From assembly GCA_003485715.1 (NCBI GenBank), contig DNIF01000273.1, forward strand, positions 1 to 7,548: a DNA stretch of 7,548 nucleotides, written 5' to 3'. Source of the DNA: Gammaproteobacteria bacterium (GTDB lineage: Bacteria > Pseudomonadota > Gammaproteobacteria > UBA7966). Positions 1 to 5,824 of this stretch are shown piece after piece (the first letter of the stretch is position 1; each line of letters opens with the position of its first letter). The position numbers and the translations under genes are program-made. The notes under the pieces were generated by a model. That model was not told the origin of the DNA. It did no database searches and saw only the letters and a program-made list of their open reading frames with translations.

Positions 1-365
1 AGATCTACGCGCGCTTCGAGCAAGCGGGGCTTCGCATCGTTGCCGCCCGCATGATGCAGCTTTCGCGGACGCAGGCCGAAGGCTTCTACGCCGTGCATCG
101 CCATCGCCCCTTCTTTGGTGAGCTGGTCGACTTCATGGTGAGCGGGCCGGTGATGGTGCAGGTACTGGAGGGCGAGAACGCTATCCTCAAGAATCGCGAA
201 CTGATGGGGGCCACCAACCCGAAAGAAGCAGCACCCGGCACCATTCGGGCAGACTTCGCCGCTGATATTTCGGCCAACGCCGTGCATGGCTCCGACGGAG
301 CAGAGACGGCGGCGGGTGAGATCGCCTATTTCTTCTCCGGCCTCGAGATCTGCCCACGCGCCTGA
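1..365 (+). CDS. ndk: Nucleoside diphosphate kinase, 3' part (5' end outside window)
   Basis: Ndk transfers the gamma phosphate from ATP to other (d)NDPs through a phosphohistidine, balancing cytosolic NTP pools. Reading from base 3, 120 residues are visible before the TGA at 363-365. Compared with the 143-residue E. coli protein, about 22 N-terminal residues, including the start, lie upstream. Diagnostic stretches are [10 protein letters not shown], the nucleotide-binding segment [18 protein letters not shown], and the active-site NAVHGSD. The catalytic histidine codon is at 285-287 and aligns with His117 of E. coli. The C-terminus [15 protein letters not shown] is also typical of the family. 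An internal ATG at 51 is not the true start, because conserved family sequence precedes it. The gene ends 14 bases before rlmN, as is common in gammaproteobacteria, so co-transcription is likely. Identification is firm; only the 5' end is missing. Confidence 0.97.
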   Translation, partial: IYARFEQAGLRIVAARMMQLSRTQAEGFYAVHRHRPFFGELVDFMVSGPVMVQVLEGENAILKNRELMGATNPKEAAPGTIRADFAADISANAVHGSDGAETAAGEIAYFFSGLEICPRA

Positions 366-379
366 GGCGCTCCATCAAC

Positions 380-1555
380 ATGCAACCCGCCGAGCCCTCT
401 CCTTCCATCCCCGAACCAGCAGCCCTTGCGGGCGCGCGGGTCAATGTCCTCGACTGCGATCGCGCCGGACTTGGCCGGCTGCTCGGGGATCTGGGAGAGA
501 AGCCCTGGCGGTCCACGCAGATCATGCGCTGGGTGTACCACGAGCGCCACGCCGCCTATGGCGGCATGACCAACATCGGCAAGGTCCTGCGTGGCAAGCT
601 CGAATCCGCCACCGAGATCCGGGCACCCGAGGTCGTGCTCGACCACCTCTCCGCTGATGGCACGCGCAAGTGGGTCATGCAGGTGGACGCGGGCAACCGG
701 GTCGAGACGGTCTTCATCCCGGAGCCTGATCGCGGCACGCTCTGTGTCTCCTCCCAGGTGGGTTGCGCCATGGCCTGCGGTTTCTGCGCCACGGCCACCC
801 AAGGCTTCAGTCGCAATCTCAGCACGGCGGAAATCATCGGCCAGGTGTGGCGCGCCGCCGAGGCCCTGGAACATCACCCGCACGACAACCGTCGTATCAC
901 CAACGTGGTGATGATGGGCATGGGCGAGCCCCTGATGAATTTCGACAACGTCGTGCGGGCGATGGATCTGATGATGGATGACTGCGCCTATGGCCTGGCG
1001 CGCAAGCGGGTGACCCTCTCCACTGCGGGGATCGTTCCAGCCATCGACCGGTTGCGCGAGGTCTCGGGTGTGAGCCTCGCCGTGTCGTTGCACGCAACGG
1101 ATGACGCGCTGCGTGACCGCCTGATGCCCATCAACCGGACCTACCCCATCGCCGAACTGCTGGCCGCCTGCCGGCGCTACGCCACCCTTGACCCCCATCG
1201 TTCGATCACCTTCGAGTACGTGATGCTCGATGGCGTGAATGATTCACCGGCCCATGCCCGGGCCTTGGCCAGGCTGCTCAGGGGTATGCCGGCAAAGGTC
1301 AATCTCATTCCCTTCAATCCCTTCGCCGGGGCGGGTTTCCGGCGCTCACCGCAACCGGTGATCGATGCCTTCCGGGAGGTCCTGCGGGCGCTGGGTCTCA
1401 TCTGCATCACCCGCCGCACCCGCGGCGACGACATCGACGCCGCCTGTGGGCAACTCGTGGGCAAGGTGATGGCCCGAGCCGCCCGGCATCGCGCGGATGC
1501 GGTGCCTCGGGACGTGCCCCTCGCAGCGGCCTTTCCGGAGGTCCACGCCGGATGA
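380..1555 (+). CDS. rlmN: Dual-specificity 23S rRNA (A2503-C2)/tRNA (A37-C2) methyltransferase RlmN
   Basis: RlmN is a radical-SAM enzyme that makes 2-methyladenosine at 23S rRNA A2503 and tRNA A37, supporting translational accuracy. The protein has 391 residues, close to E. coli (384). An N-terminal accessory domain (about 20-110) is followed by the radical-SAM barrel. The [4Fe-4S] motif CxxxCxxC is formed by Cys129, Cys133 and Cys136, and the SAM-binding GEPL lies at 182-185. Cys122 and Cys356 match E. coli Cys118 and Cys355. In the known mechanism Cys355 carries the methylene bridge to the adenine and Cys118 resolves the adduct. Both are present, so activity is expected. The tail after about residue 361 is Ala/Arg-rich and poorly conserved. 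The ATG at 380 has only a weak GAGG upstream (364-367), overlapping the ndk stop, and no better in-frame start is seen. Its stop overlaps the pilF start by four bases (ATGA), suggesting translational coupling. Confidence 0.97.
   Translation: MQPAEPSPSIPEPAALAGARVNVLDCDRAGLGRLLGDLGEKPWRSTQIMRWVYHERHAAYGGMTNIGKVLRGKLESATEIRAPEVVLDHLSADGTRKWVMQVDAGNRVETVFIPEPDRGTLCVSSQVGCAMACGFCATATQGFSRNLSTAEIIGQVWRAAEALEHHPHDNRRITNVVMMGMGEPLMNFDNVVRAMDLMMDDCAYGLARKRVTLSTAGIVPAIDRLREVSGVSLAVSLHATDDALRDRLMPINRTYPIAELLAACRRYATLDPHRSITFEYVMLDGVNDSPAHARALARLLRGMPAKVNLIPFNPFAGAGFRRSPQPVIDAFREVLRALGLICITRRTRGDDIDAACGQLVGKVMARAARHRADAVPRDVPLAAAFPEVHAG
1537..1541 (+). promoter_or_regulatory. Ribosome binding site for pilF inside rlmN
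   Basis: GGAGG lies 10 bases before the ATG at 1552, within the last codons of rlmN. It supports 1552 as the pilF start and shows that the gene can recruit ribosomes independently as well as by coupling through the ATGA overlap. Spacing is slightly long but acceptable. Confidence 0.6.
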
Positions 1556-2325
1556 AGCCCGTGCCGACCCTGCCCGTGTTCCTGCTTGCGGTCCTGCTCG
1601 CCGGCTGTCAAACGGGCGCTCAGGAGAGACCCTCACTCGCGCGTGCCGAAGAGGGTGATTCCATGGCCGTGTTGAACACACAGCTCGGCATCGAGTATTT
1701 CCGCCAGGGCAACTTCGAGACAGCCCTGATGCGCCTGGAGCGCGCGATCTCCATCGATGACGGCTACGGCCCGGCCCACGACGCACTCGGGCTGCTCTAC
1801 GCCCGTCTTGGCCAGGATCAGGATGCCGACCGGCATTTCCAGCGCTCAGTGCAACTGCAGCCGAACGGCTCCGGGGCCCTCAACAACTATGGGCAGTTCC
1901 TGTGCGCGCAGGGTCGGGTACAGGAAGGGCTGGCCCTTTTCGATCGGGCCATCGCGAATCCGCTCTACGCCACCCCCGAGAACGCCCATACGAACGCGGG
2001 GCTCTGTCTCGTCGCGGCGAGTGATCAGGTGGCGGCCGTCGAGCGTTTCGAACGCGCCCTGCAATCCAATCCGCGCATGCCGCCCGCCCTGTTGAACCTC
2101 TGCCGCATCCATTTCGAGAAGGGTGATCACTTGCGTGCCCGCGCTTTCCTGCAACGCCTTGCCGGGGTCATGGAGCCCACGGCAGAGGCGCTCTGGCTGG
2201 GTGTGCGCATCGAGCGGGCCTTGGGTGATCGCGACGCCGAGTTCGCCTACGCCGTGGCCCTGCGCAACAATTTCCCTGATTCCCCGGAGGCCATGGCCCT
2301 GGCCACCGAGGGCAGCATCCGATGA
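1552..2325 (+). CDS. pilF: Type IV pilus biogenesis/stability lipoprotein PilF (PilW), TPR pilotin
   Basis: The protein is a 257-residue outer-membrane lipoprotein built of TPR repeats. In Pseudomonas and Neisseria, PilF/PilW helps localise and multimerise the PilQ secretin and stabilises pili. A short signal peptide (hydrophobic 7-17) ends in the lipobox LLAGC with lipidated Cys19. Residue +2 is Gln, not Asp, which agrees with Lol-dependent export to the outer membrane. About six TPR units follow from residue 38 to 244. Recognisable helices include LGIEYFRQGNFETAL (45-59), the AHDALGLLYARLGQ unit (75-88), NNYGQFLCAQGR (111-122) and NAGLCLVAAS (148-157). Length is close to P. aeruginosa PilF (252). 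It overlaps rlmN upstream and rodZ downstream by ATGA on each side, so it is almost certainly in the same transcript. Its presence implies type IV pili in this organism; the other pil genes are not in the window. A generic TPR lipoprotein is the only alternative, and the gene order argues against it. Confidence 0.92.
   Translation: MKPVPTLPVFLLAVLLAGCQTGAQERPSLARAEEGDSMAVLNTQLGIEYFRQGNFETALMRLERAISIDDGYGPAHDALGLLYARLGQDQDADRHFQRSVQLQPNGSGALNNYGQFLCAQGRVQEGLALFDRAIANPLYATPENAHTNAGLCLVAASDQVAAVERFERALQSNPRMPPALLNLCRIHFEKGDHLRARAFLQRLAGVMEPTAEALWLGVRIERALGDRDAEFAYAVALRNNFPDSPEAMALATEGSIR
2308..2312 (+). promoter_or_regulatory. Ribosome binding site for rodZ inside pilF
   Basis: GAGGG lies 9 bases before the rodZ ATG at 2322, inside the end of pilF. 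It is a moderate match to the anti-Shine-Dalgarno sequence and supports the 2322 start that also creates the ATGA overlap. Confidence 0.45.
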
Positions 2326-3446
2326 CTGACCGCGATCCCGATCTTCCCGACAGCCTCCCCGCGGAGGGCACCGCCCCCGCGCGACAACCTACTCCGGGCA
2401 CGCAACTTCGCAGCGCGCGCGAGGCCATGCATCTCACCGCGCCGGATATTTCCGCGCGCCTGCATCTGGACTTGCGCATCATCGAGGCGCTGGAGGCGGA
2501 CCGTTACGAGGAACTGCGCGCGCCGGCCTACGTTTGCGGCTACCTGCGCTCCTATGGGCGGCAGGTGGGCCTGGACGGGGACACGCTGGTGCGGGCCTAT
2601 GAGACCCGATCAGGGCTGGCCCAGCCGCCGCCCCTGCACCCCTTCCCCTCCCAGCCGGCCGCCCAGGCCGACACCTCTCACAGCGGCGTGCGTCTGGCCG
2701 CGGTGCTCGTGGCGATCGTCGTCCTCGGTCTGGCCTTCGTCTGGTGGACGGCGCGGGCCCCGGCCCCGGGCGAGGCCCCGATTGTGGCCGAACTGCCTGC
2801 GGACACGCCTCCGCCAGCCCCGGTGGTCGGTCAGGCCGAGTCCGGCGGTGTCCCCTATCGCTACCCCATCGTGGATCCGTCGGTGGTCGACCCGGCCGCT
2901 GCGGGGGATGCCCCGACAGGTGACACCTCGCTTGCCTACCGGCCGCCGGGAGAGCCCGCGACCGATGCCGGCACCGGCGAGGTGGCAGCCGACGCGGCTG
3001 CGGCTGATGCCGTAGCCGCAGGCGACGCCGCCGTGATTGGCGTGGAGTCGCAAGCGACGGCCGCGAACGCGGAGGGTGTGCCGACCACGGCGGCCGCAGA
3101 GAGCCTCGCGGAGGCCGGCGACCCTGCCGCCGTCGGAGCGACCGCCACTACCACCGCTACTACCGGCACTGGCCAGGTGAGCATCACCATCGGCCTCAGT
3201 GCCCAGTCCTGGGTGGAGGTCTACGACGCAAATGATCGTCGTCTCTTTTTCAACATGGCGAGCGGGGGCCAGACCATCGCCACGCGGGGCGACGGGCCGC
3301 TCCGGGTCATCATCGGCAATATCCGCGCCGCGCGCCTCAGCGTTGAAGGCCAGGACGTACCCCTGTTGCCACTTGCCCGCGAGGGTGTAGCGCGCCTGCT
3401 GGTTACCCAGGCGGGTGCCGAGCCCTTGCCCCGACCGGCTCGGTGA
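2322..3446 (+). CDS. rodZ: Cytoskeletal bitopic membrane protein RodZ
   Basis: RodZ links the MreB cytoskeleton in the cytoplasm to the periplasmic wall-elongation machinery and maintains rod shape. The 374-residue protein has the full family layout. A cytoplasmic Xre-like helix-turn-helix domain (about 27-95) contains TQLRSAREAMHLTAPDISARL and RAPAYVCGYLRSYGR. In known RodZ this domain contacts MreB rather than DNA. One transmembrane helix (about 124-143, RLAAVLVAIVVLGLAFVWW) follows, inferred N-in/C-out. Next comes a long Pro/Ala/Asp/Thr-rich periplasmic linker (about 144-284). A C-terminal beta-rich DUF4115 domain (about 285-366) contains QSWVEVYDANDRRLFF and a closing LLVTQAG. It is somewhat longer than E. 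coli RodZ (337), the excess being in the linker. The start overlaps the pilF stop. After its TGA there are only 73 bases before hisS, whereas ispG usually sits there. Confidence 0.95.
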   Translation: MTDRDPDLPDSLPAEGTAPARQPTPGTQLRSAREAMHLTAPDISARLHLDLRIIEALEADRYEELRAPAYVCGYLRSYGRQVGLDGDTLVRAYETRSGLAQPPPLHPFPSQPAAQADTSHSGVRLAAVLVAIVVLGLAFVWWTARAPAPGEAPIVAELPADTPPPAPVVGQAESGGVPYRYPIVDPSVVDPAAAGDAPTGDTSLAYRPPGEPATDAGTGEVAADAAAADAVAAGDAAVIGVESQATAANAEGVPTTAAAESLAEAGDPAAVGATATTTATTGTGQVSITIGLSAQSWVEVYDANDRRLFFNMASGGQTIATRGDGPLRVIIGNIRAARLSVEGQDVPLLPLAREGVARLLVTQAGAEPLPRPAR

Positions 3447-3519
3447 GAGGCACCGCTCGCACTGCGAATGGTCGGCAGGGCGCAGCGTGGCCTGCGCCGT
3501 CCGTCCCGAGACTCGCTGA
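3447..3519 (+). other. rodZ-hisS spacer with a GC-rich hairpin
   Basis: This short non-coding spacer holds a perfect 7-bp inverted repeat, GGCGCAG (3479-3485) and CTGCGCC (3492-3498), around a 6-base loop. No T-run follows it, so it is not a standard intrinsic terminator. It could be a 5' leader hairpin of hisS or chance in GC-rich DNA. No convincing sigma-70 promoter was found. The Shine-Dalgarno region of hisS is weak (only CGAG near 3507-3510). The spacer sits where ispG is found in many relatives, and I see no trace of ispG coding sequence in it. Confidence 0.4.
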
Positions 3520-4806
3520 ATGAACAACCCGATCAAGGCTGTGCGCGGCATGAACGACGTGTTGCCGGCGGCAGCGCCCGCATGGCAGGCGTTGGAAGCG
3601 GCGGCGCGCGAACTCCTCGCCACCCATGGCTATGCCGAGATCCGCATGCCGGTAGTGGAGCCGCTCGCCCTGTTCCGCCGCGGCGTGGGTGCGGGGACCG
3701 ACATCGTCGAGAAGGAAATGTACGAGTTCACCGATCGCAGCGGCGATGCGCTTGCCCTGCGTCCGGAAGGCACGGCCAGCTGCGTGCGGGCGGTGCTGGA
3801 GCATCGGCTCCTGCGCGAGCGACCGATGCAGCGGCTCTGGTACGGCGGTCCCATGTTCCGTCACGAGCGCCCGCAGGCCGGTCGCTACCGGCAGTTTCAC
3901 CAGATCGGTGTGGAGGCCTTCGGTATGGCCAGCCCGGCCATCGATGCGGAGGTCATCCTGCTCGGGGCACGGCTGTGGTCGCGACTTGGGCTCAGTGGGC
4001 TTCGGCTCGAGATCAACACCCTGGGGGACCCGGAAGCGCGTGCCGCCTGGCGGGAGCGGCTGGTGGATTACTTCCGGGCGCACGAGTCCTCACTGGATGA
4101 GGATTCCCGGCGTCGGCTAACGACCAATCCGCTGCGCATCCTCGACAGCAAGAATCCCAATCTCGCCGAGATCATCGCGGCGGCGCCCGGTTTCGGTGGC
4201 TTCCTAGACGCGGCCTCGCGTGAACACTTCGAGGCCCTGCTCGGTCTGCTGGATAACCTCGGGATCGAATGCCGCATCAATCCGCGTCTGGTGCGCGGTC
4301 TCGACTACTACAACCGCACGGTCTTCGAGTGGATCACGGACGAACTTGGCGCCCAGGGCACGGTTTGCGCCGGTGGTCGATACGATGGCCTCATCGCCCA
4401 GTTCGGCGGGCAGCCCACCCCGGCGGTGGGTTGCGCCTTCGGTCTCGAGCGTCTGCTCGCGCTCATGTCGGCCCAGGGTGGTCAGCCCGGCAGCACAGCC
4501 ACCGCGGATGTCTACCTCGTCAGCGCGGGCGAGGCCGCCCTGGCACACGCCCTGACCCTCGCCGATCGGCTACGCGCCGAGCGCCCCGGGCTCAGGGTGC
4601 AGGTCGACTGTGCCGGTGGCCCTTTGGGCAAGCAATTCCGCCGCGCGGACCAGTCGGGTGCCCGCGTCGCCCTGGTGCTGGGTGAGGAGGAACTCGCCCA
4701 GGGCTCGGTCACGCTGAAGGCCCTGCGCGAGGAGGGTGGCGACCAGCAGCAGGTGGCAGAGACGGTCCTTGCCACCCATCTGGATGCCTTGCTGGTACCG
4801 GCCTGA
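3520..4806 (+). CDS. hisS: Histidyl-tRNA synthetase (class II)
   Basis: HisRS charges tRNA-His with histidine using ATP and acts as a cytosolic homodimer. The 428-residue length is near that of E. coli (424). The N-terminus VRGMNDVLP (8-16) is the family signature and fixes the ATG at 3520 as the start. Class II motif 2 is seen as MFRHERPQAGRYRQFHQ (112-128). The histidine-binding HisA motif LVRGLDYYNR (257-266) includes Arg259, which matches the catalytic arginine of E. coli. HisB AGGRYDG (284-290) and motif 3 AVGCAFGLER (302-311) follow. The C-terminal anticodon-binding domain (about 328-423) contains GGPLGKQFRRADQSGARVAL. All key catalytic positions are present, so the enzyme should be functional. 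It is preceded by 73 bases and followed by 154 non-coding bases, so it could form its own unit or be part of a long transcript. Confidence 0.98.
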   Translation: MNNPIKAVRGMNDVLPAAAPAWQALEAAARELLATHGYAEIRMPVVEPLALFRRGVGAGTDIVEKEMYEFTDRSGDALALRPEGTASCVRAVLEHRLLRERPMQRLWYGGPMFRHERPQAGRYRQFHQIGVEAFGMASPAIDAEVILLGARLWSRLGLSGLRLEINTLGDPEARAAWRERLVDYFRAHESSLDEDSRRRLTTNPLRILDSKNPNLAEIIAAAPGFGGFLDAASREHFEALLGLLDNLGIECRINPRLVRGLDYYNRTVFEWITDELGAQGTVCAGGRYDGLIAQFGGQPTPAVGCAFGLERLLALMSAQGGQPGSTATADVYLVSAGEAALAHALTLADRLRAERPGLRVQVDCAGGPLGKQFRRADQSGARVALVLGEEELAQGSVTLKALREEGGDQQQVAETVLATHLDALLVPA

Positions 4807-4960
4807 AGCACCTTGCGCCCGAACATCGAATTTTCTGCCCGGGCTGGATCGCCTCCAGGCGTCAGTGGGCGGCATGATCGGTGCGCCCCGGCCTGACCCT
4901 CGGGGGGCGGATGTTGCCCGCCCCGCTCCACCTCACTCTCCGCTACTCAAGGACACCGCA
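4807..4960 (+). other. hisS-yfgM spacer with possible alternative hairpins
   Basis: This 154-base spacer holds several inverted repeats. CTGGA (4844-4848) pairs with TCCAG (4854-4858). GGGGCGG (4904-4910) pairs with CCGCCCC (4918-4924) around a 7-base loop. CGCCCC (4884-4889) can also pair with GGGGCG (4904-4909), so the last two structures compete for the same bases. No T-run follows any stem, so a classical intrinsic terminator is not supported. No sigma-70 promoter with good spacing was found. The yfgM reading frame is open upstream through the whole spacer into hisS, but the translated stretch looks non-native. Confidence 0.4.
4949..4953 (+). promoter_or_regulatory. Ribosome binding site deciding the yfgM start
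   Basis: AAGGA sits 7 bases before the ATG at 4961. This is the best-spaced Shine-Dalgarno among the starts in this window. It selects 4961 over the longer open frame beginning at 4736, which would overlap hisS and add about 75 residues unlike the family. Confidence 0.7.
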
Positions 4961-5824
4961 ATGGACGAATTCAACAGCGAACGCGAACAACTGGAGGCCA
5001 TCAAGCGTTGGTTCGCCAGACATGGCAGTGCCCTGGTGTCGGGGCTCGTGCTGGGTCTCGCCGTGCTGTTCGGCTGGCGCTACTGGGAGGAATCCGCGCG
5101 TCACAGCCAGGAGACCGCCTCCCTGCAGTTCAATCGCCTGAGTAACGCCCTGGAGACGGGTGATACCGAGGGCGGTCGCACCATCGCGCGCGAACTGCTC
5201 GGCAGTGCCGAGGGCACGGCCTACGCTGCCTTTGCCGCCCTGGCACTGGCGGGCCTGGAGGCCCGGGCAGGGAACTGGGAGCTGGCCGCTGGCCAGCTCG
5301 AGCGACTGATCGCGGAGCGTCCGGACGATCCGCTCGTGACGCTCGCCCGTACGCGTCTGGCCGCGGTCTATCTCGAACTCGGTCGACCAGCCGATGCGCT
5401 CACGCAGGTCGGCCCCACGGTCAGTCTGCCGAACACCAGGCTCACGGCCGAGACCCGTGCCGATGTCTACCGGGCCCTTGGGCGCTTCGACGAAGCGCGG
5501 AGGGCCTACGAACTCGCCGCCAGCCTCGACCCGGTCGCCCTCGTCGACGAGAACAGCCCGCTCGCGCTCAAGCTCGATGCCTTGGGTGGACCCACCCCCG
5601 ATGCCGCGGGCGACGCGGTCGGCGAGCGCACACAGGCAGCGGCGGACGAATTGCTGCGGCTGCTCGAACAGAAGGCGGCACTGGCACCGGCGACGGATGT
5701 TCTCGAGGGCGACCCCGGAGTGGCGCCCCCGCCGGGTGGCACGGCAACCGCACCGGTCGCGCCTCCGGCGACGGATGATGCGGCCGCGGAATCGGGGAGC
5801 GAGGCCCCCGGGGGCAGCCCGTGA
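4961..5824 (+). CDS. yfgM: YfgM/ancillary SecYEG translocon subunit, TPR-like membrane protein with extended tail
   Basis: YfgM is a single-pass inner-membrane protein with a periplasmic TPR-like domain. In E. coli it associates with SecYEG and the chaperone PpiD and helps handle exported proteins. The 287-residue product opens with a short cytoplasmic segment whose DEFNSEREQLEAIKRWF resembles the E. coli N-terminus. A transmembrane helix (about 22-39) ends in the family hallmark GWRYWEES (38-45). A periplasmic TPR-like helical domain follows to about residue 210, containing AALALAGLEARAGNWELAAGQ and RADVYRALGRFDEARRAYE. E. coli YfgM has 206 residues, so the Ala/Pro/Gly/Asp-rich stretch from about 211 to 287 is extra. 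Within it, a 13-base repeat encodes PATD twice. The TGA overlaps the bamB GTG by GTGA. As in most gammaproteobacteria it directly precedes bamB, which fits a shared envelope role. The family call is firm; the function of the tail is unknown. Confidence 0.92.
   Translation: MDEFNSEREQLEAIKRWFARHGSALVSGLVLGLAVLFGWRYWEESARHSQETASLQFNRLSNALETGDTEGGRTIARELLGSAEGTAYAAFAALALAGLEARAGNWELAAGQLERLIAERPDDPLVTLARTRLAAVYLELGRPADALTQVGPTVSLPNTRLTAETRADVYRALGRFDEARRAYELAASLDPVALVDENSPLALKLDALGGPTPDAAGDAVGERTQAAADELLRLLEQKAALAPATDVLEGDPGVAPPPGGTATAPVAPPATDDAAAESGSEAPGGSP
5687..5777 (+). repeat. Pair of 13-base direct repeats in the yfgM tail
   Basis: CCGGCGACGGATG occurs at 5687-5699 and again at 5765-5777. 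The copies are 78 bases apart, a multiple of three, so both are read in the same frame and encode the PATD residues. This suggests local duplication or slippage within the low-complexity tail, but with two copies in GC-rich sequence coincidence is possible. Confidence 0.5.

Noticed and set aside
326..1198. 290-codon open frame on the - strand opposite rlmN
   Set aside because: It lies wholly antisense to ndk/rlmN with no recognisable family. Long antisense open frames are expected in GC-rich genes with strong third-position GC bias, and the sense protein has all RlmN motifs.
2610..3623. 337-codon open frame on the - strand opposite rodZ and the hisS start
   Set aside because: It is Arg/Gly/His-rich shadow composition, spans two genuine genes, and shows no family motif.
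3468..4100. 210-codon + strand open frame overlapping hisS in another frame
   Set aside because: It is an out-of-frame Arg/Gly/Ala-rich product across the hisS catalytic core. The genuine HisRS frame has all class II motifs.
4904..4924. Intrinsic terminator after hisS
   Set aside because: The stem is GC-rich but followed by GCTCCACCTC rather than a T-run, so it does not meet the Rho-independent pattern.
4736..4960. N-terminal extension of YfgM by 75 residues from an ATG inside hisS
   Set aside because: It would overlap hisS by 71 bases, the added residues do not resemble the family, and AAGGA 7 bases before ATG 4961 gives the correct YfgM N-terminus.
4807..4960. Sigma-70 promoter for yfgM
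   Set aside because: Hexamer-like TTGCGC (4813-4818) and TTGCCC (4914-4919) have no acceptable -10 element at 16-18 bases, so no call was made.
5804..5815. Perfect 12-base palindrome GCCCCCGGGGGC
   Set aside because: It lies inside the yfgM coding tail (Ala-Pro-Gly-Gly codons), has no loop, and is easily explained by GC-rich low-complexity codons.
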